From JBCCOW01 sp039025855 (GTDB lineage: Bacteria > Planctomycetota > Phycisphaerae > Phycisphaerales > Phycisphaeraceae): 64,000 bases of DNA. The notes below the pieces were generated by a model, which was given only the letters and a program-made list of their open reading frames with translations, was not told the DNA's origin and made no database searches. Where the stretch lies: NCBI GenBank assembly GCA_039025855.1, contig JBCCNL010000017.1, forward strand, positions 1-64,000, given 5' to 3'. The position numbers were made by a program, and so were the translations under genes. Below are positions 60,708-64,000 of this stretch, piece after piece (within the stretch, counting starts at the first letter, position 1; every line of letters begins with the position of its first letter).

Positions 60708-60731
60708 CGAGCCGGGCCGTGTCGGCCCGGC
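60708..60731 (+). repeat. Palindromic repeat, CGAGCCGGGCCG subfamily
   Basis: Stem GCCGGGCCG-TGT-CGGCCCGGC (60711-60731). About 23 bases, including the CGA head, are identical to the copy at 62393. Confidence 0.8.
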
Positions 60732-60749
60732 CAACCCGCGACACCCCCC

Positions 60750-63700
60750 ATGCCCACCGCAACTCCGAACCCGCCAACCCCACCCAGCGCTACCCCCGCT
60801 GCGCCCGCGCCCCCACTGCGCAAACCCAAACGCCTCCGCCGCTGGATCCGCCGACTCACCCTCCTCGCCGCCGCCGCCTTCCTCCTCCTCGCCCTCGGCC
60901 TCTTCCTCATCACCCGACCCTTCCTCCTCACTCCGATCCTCAGCAACCAGCTCGACGGCTACTTCGACACCACCTTCCACCTCGACCACGCCCACCTCGC
61001 CCTCGACGGCACCCTCACCCTCACCGGCATCGCCGTCGATACCCCAGGCGACGACCCCGCCTTCACCCGTCTCTACGAAGCCGACCGCATCATCATCAAC
61101 CTCGACCTCCGTCTACTGGTCTCCGGTCAGCACCCCATCGTGGCCGTCCGACCCGTCAACCCCCGGCTCTACATCACCGAAGACCTCCGCCAAGGCGTCT
61201 TCAATTACGAGATGTGCAGCCTGCCCGAAGCCGAGGAAGGCGCCGAGCCCAAGCCCCTGCCCCCCCTCCCCGCGATCTACCTCAGCAACGCACAGGTCGT
61301 CCTCCGCTCGATCGACGACACCGGCGTCAAACGCCTCGAAACCGTCTACTTCGAAGGCGAACTCTCCGCCAACACCGCCGACCCCAACGCCTACGGCTTC
61401 GCCCTCCGCGAACTCCCCTCCCCCGACGACCCCACTCCCGCCACCGCCGTCTTTGGCCAGTTCCACACCCAACAACTCACCGGCAACCTCAGCGTCCGGA
61501 ACTTCCGCTTCAACCCCAGCCAGCGCTTCCTCCTGCCCCCCGCCGCCCGCGACTGGTTTGACCAGGCCGCCCCCACCGGACGCGTCCCCCTCGCCGACAT
61601 CACCGTCGCCCCCGACGAAGACGGCCAGATCACCGTCCAGTCCGCCGCCTTCCAGCCCGACAACCTCACCGCCACGGTCCTCATCCCCGGCTCCCCACTG
61701 CCCATGCTCGTCGCCGGGCTCCAGGGCCAGACCCGCTTCGTCGACAACCAGATCCATCTCGCCGACGTCAAGGCCAGCCTCCTCGGGCTCGACCTCACCG
61801 TCAACGGCCAACTCCCCCTCGCCCTCGACGGCCCCGGCGATGTCCAGGTCGCCATCGCACCCTTCCAGCTCTCCTGGCTCCTCCGCACCAAAGCCCGCTT
61901 CCTCTCCCCCCAGCTCGACAACCTCTTCAAGGAACTCAAGCCCACCGGACGCTTCGCCGTCGACGCCCGCATCACCCGCGACGCCGTCGGCCAACCCCTC
62001 GCCAGCAACATCCGGCTCTCTCTTGTCGACGCGTCCATCCGACACCACGAGTTCCCTTACCCCGTCCAGCACGCCCGAGGCCTCGTCCGCGTCGAAGGCA
62101 ACATGGTCCACCTCGACAACCTCGTCGGCCAAAGCCCCGCCGGCAACCCCATCACCCTCAACGGCTACACCGACATCCGGCCTGGCGGACCCGTCCAGAT
62201 CAACATCACCGCCCGCAACGTCGACAAAGACCCCCACCTCGAACGCGCCCTCGAGCCCCGCGTCCGCACCCTCGTCAACAGCTTCTTCTCCGTCCCCCAA
62301 TACGACCGCCTCCTCCAGGAAGGCGTCATCCGCCACCCCCCCATCGACCCCACCCCAACGGTCTACCTCCCCGCATCCCCCAACACCACCAACGAGCCGG
62401 GCCGTGTCGGCCCGGTCTTCGGGCCCGCCCCACGCCCCACGCCCCCCAACCCCAACGCCCCTGTCTTCACCCTCGGCGGACGCGCCGACACCGACATCGA
62501 GGTCTTCCGAAACCCCGAAACCCAAAAAGTCTCCGTCCGCATCTCCGTCGTCGCCACCCCCGGCGGCCCCGGCATCGGCTTCCTCGACGACCGCTGGCCT
62601 TACCCCATCACCGCACGCTCCGGCCAGCTCGTCATCGCCCCGGGCGAGGTCCGGCTCGAAAACATCGACGTCGTCTCACCTACCGGCGGCACCGGCGTCA
62701 TCGCTGGTCGTATCGACCTCAACCCCGCACCCGACCACGACCAGATCGACGTCCGCCTCACCCCCCTCGACCTGCCCCTCGACCCGATCTTCTACGCCTC
62801 GATCCCCCAGGGCCAACGCGGCTGGGTCAGCGACCTCAACATCCGTGGACGCATCCAGGGCGACGCCGAGATCTTCACCCGCGACGCCGGCGACACCGAC
62901 TTCCGCGTCTTCGCCCGCCTCGACAACGTCACCGCCGCCCCCCACGAGGGCCGCTTCCCCATCCGCGACGTCCGCAGCCGTTTCGTCCTCACCGGCCAAC
63001 GCTTCGAGCTCCGCGAGTTCACCGGCACCCACAGCGACGCCCGCATCGACATCACCGGCCAAGCCGTCTGGTCTCAAGACAGGCCACAAGACAGCCCACA
63101 AACCAACAGCGACACGCCAAGCCCAAAGACCCGCACCACCTGGGACTTCACCCTCGACGGGCAGACCGTCCCCGTCTCCCGCGAGCTCCTCGACCTCATC
63201 CCTCCCTATCTCGACGCCCGCGCCGAGGTCGCCGACCTCCTCGACACCTACAACCCCGAAGGCGTCTTCGACACCACCATCCGCTGGGCCCAGCCCGACC
63301 CGACCCCCAGCACCGACCCCGCCGACTCCGTGACCGAGCTCTTCGACAACGCCCCACCCCCCACCGTCGAGCTCCGCCCCCAGACCCTCACCTTCGACTA
63401 CGGCGGCGACCGCCTCACCCTCACCGACATCACCGGCAAAGCCACCGTCGAGCCCCACGCCGTCGAACTCCTCGACCTCCAAGGCAACCATCCCCACGGC
63501 AGCCTCAAGCTCCACGGCACGTACGCCCTCCAACCCACCCACACCACCCGCGTCACCCTCAGCGGATACGCCACCCGCATCGACGCCTTCGAGCGCGCCG
63601 TCCTCCCCCCCGAGGTGACCGAGCTCCTCGACGATCTCACCCTCCAGGGTGCCTACCGCCTCCGCTCCGCCCGCATCACCGCCCCCCCCTCCTCCACCCA

Positions 63701-64000
63701 CGGACTCCTCAACGACGCCGGCGAACCCGCACGCGACCTCGAAGTCGTCACCACCCTCGCCCTCAACGACGCCTCCCTCGACATCGGCACCGAACTCACC
63801 CACACCCAGGCCGAGCTCAACTTCACCTTCCAGCAAGCAGCCGACGCCGACTTCCCCATCATCACCGGCTCCGCCCTCGCCCCGTCCCTCCGCGCCAGCG
63901 ACCGACGCGTCAAACGACTCACCGCCCGCTTCCACACCGACTCCGACACCAACCCCGACCAGCCCCGCCTCATCATCCCCGAGATCCGCGGCGTCCTCGC
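60750..64000 (+). CDS. AsmA-like membrane-anchored protein, 3' end outside window
   Basis: At least 1083 codons, open to the window end. Pro/Thr/Ala-rich cytoplasmic N-terminus, basic KPKRLRRWIRRL, one membrane helix (LTLLAAAAFLLLALGLFLI), then a very long periplasmic region of repeating beta strands: VRPVNPRLYITEDLRQGVFNYE, VHLDNLVGQSPAGNPITLNGYTDI, and VRLENIDVVSPTGGTGVIAGRIDL, the look of AsmA/DUF3971/TamB-type proteins that bridge the envelope and move lipids. One palindromic repeat (62393) is inserted in frame, adding EPGRVGPV. No ribosome site is evident at the ATG (60750). Confidence 0.75.
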   Translation, partial: MPTATPNPPTPPSATPAAPAPPLRKPKRLRRWIRRLTLLAAAAFLLLALGLFLITRPFLLTPILSNQLDGYFDTTFHLDHAHLALDGTLTLTGIAVDTPGDDPAFTRLYEADRIIINLDLRLLVSGQHPIVAVRPVNPRLYITEDLRQGVFNYEMCSLPEAEEGAEPKPLPPLPAIYLSNAQVVLRSIDDTGVKRLETVYFEGELSANTADPNAYGFALRELPSPDDPTPATAVFGQFHTQQLTGNLSVRNFRFNPSQRFLLPPAARDWFDQAAPTGRVPLADITVAPDEDGQITVQSAAFQPDNLTATVLIPGSPLPMLVAGLQGQTRFVDNQIHLADVKASLLGLDLTVNGQLPLALDGPGDVQVAIAPFQLSWLLRTKARFLSPQLDNLFKELKPTGRFAVDARITRDAVGQPLASNIRLSLVDASIRHHEFPYPVQHARGLVRVEGNMVHLDNLVGQSPAGNPITLNGYTDIRPGGPVQINITARNVDKDPHLERALEPRVRTLVNSFFSVPQYDRLLQEGVIRHPPIDPTPTVYLPASPNTTNEPGRVGPVFGPAPRPTPPNPNAPVFTLGGRADTDIEVFRNPETQKVSVRISVVATPGGPGIGFLDDRWPYPITARSGQLVIAPGEVRLENIDVVSPTGGTGVIAGRIDLNPAPDHDQIDVRLTPLDLPLDPIFYASIPQGQRGWVSDLNIRGRIQGDAEIFTRDAGDTDFRVFARLDNVTAAPHEGRFPIRDVRSRFVLTGQRFELREFTGTHSDARIDITGQAVWSQDRPQDSPQTNSDTPSPKTRTTWDFTLDGQTVPVSRELLDLIPPYLDARAEVADLLDTYNPEGVFDTTIRWAQPDPTPSTDPADSVTELFDNAPPPTVELRPQTLTFDYGGDRLTLTDITGKATVEPHAVELLDLQGNHPHGSLKLHGTYALQPTHTTRVTLSGYATRIDAFERAVLPPEVTELLDDLTLQGAYRLRSARITAPPSSTHGLLNDAGEPARDLEVVTTLALNDASLDIGTELTHTQAELNFTFQQAADADFPIITGSALAPSLRASDRRVKRLTARFHTDSDTNPDQPRLIIPEIRGVL
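62393..62415 (+). repeat. Palindromic repeat inserted in the AsmA-like gene
   Basis: CGA head with GCCGGGCCG-TGT-CGGCCCGG (62396-62415), identical over 23 bases to the intergenic copy at 60708 and read in frame. Confidence 0.8.

Noticed and set aside
61113..62525. Long minus-strand ORF, with a second at 62676-63935
   Set aside because: Both are shadows of the AsmA-like gene, whose frame is open from 60750 to the window end and has an anchor helix and repeated beta strands.
1..64000. tRNA, rRNA, phage or insertion-sequence genes
   Set aside because: I looked for cloverleaf-like and transposase-like sequence in the gaps and ORFs and saw none; the window is ordinary chromosome with dense coding.

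Overview
The window is a GC-rich bacterial chromosome segment (roughly two thirds G+C, densely coding) that looks like a planctomycete of the class Phycisphaerae. The clues are a Minf_1886-family protein, a DUF4159 protein fused to a cyclase-like toroid, a bacterial deoxyhypusine-synthase-like protein, a secretin with a glycine/acid-rich linker, a CPxCG zinc-ribbon membrane protein and a short SPF...RTQYDRY lipoprotein. This placement is by pattern recognition, not by a search. I see no rRNA, tRNA, phage, insertion sequence, conjugation module or CRISPR array; apart from small palindromic repeats this is core chromosome.

Layout. 1-4.7 kb (minus): TPR protein, kdsB, rpsO, pnp. 4.8-16 kb: dapB, a MATE exporter, a deoxyhypusine-synthase-like protein, an SF1 helicase broken by an in-frame TAA, a WecA/MraY-type sugar-phosphate transferase, a large secretin and an SDR epimerase. 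16-28.4 kb: nucleotide-sugar dehydrogenase, DUF2071, thioredoxin, a 1439-residue secreted beta-helix protein, DUF2264, an M16 peptidase - enolase-superfamily - ribB/degenerate ribA run, and an RRM protein. 28.6-43.8 kb: SWIM/SNF2 helicase, 5-formyl-THF cyclo-ligase, O-methyltransferase, queuosine-precursor transporter, Minf_1886/AI-2E pair, a secretin-like N-domain protein, guaB, DUF4159, a Ser/Thr kinase and a PGRP-type amidase-fold protein. 43.9-64 kb: zinc-ribbon membrane protein and lipoprotein, CCA/poly(A) polymerase, DedA, YggS, GH130, Mrp, an LTXXQ protein, an ABC ATPase beside a membrane protein split by an in-frame TAG, an MGS-domain/amidohydrolase fusion, a PpiD/SurA-like foldase, a MetRS-beta-like tRNA-binding protein and the start of an AsmA-like protein.

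Themes. Envelope work dominates: KDO activation (kdsB), lipid-linked sugar transfer (10.3 kb), nucleotide-sugar oxidation (16 kb), secretin export, periplasmic folding and an AsmA-like protein, which fits a Gram-negative type envelope. The rest is translation and RNA metabolism (rpsO, pnp, CCA enzyme, RRM) and cofactors (riboflavin, folate, queuosine, PLP, Fe-S).

Cross-gene signals stand out. (1) Many genes without a Shine-Dalgarno sequence have TANNNT ending 5-7 bases before the start codon, as expected for leaderless mRNAs. (2) A multi-subfamily set of small palindromes with an AGC-type head is scattered from 18 to 62 kb, some inside genes and some supplying stop or start codons. (3) Two genes are each cut by a single in-frame stop. 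(4) Heptanucleotide tandem repeats lie inside two enzyme genes. (5) The G-versus-C excess of the plus strand switches sign three times, whatever the gene direction, suggesting inversions.
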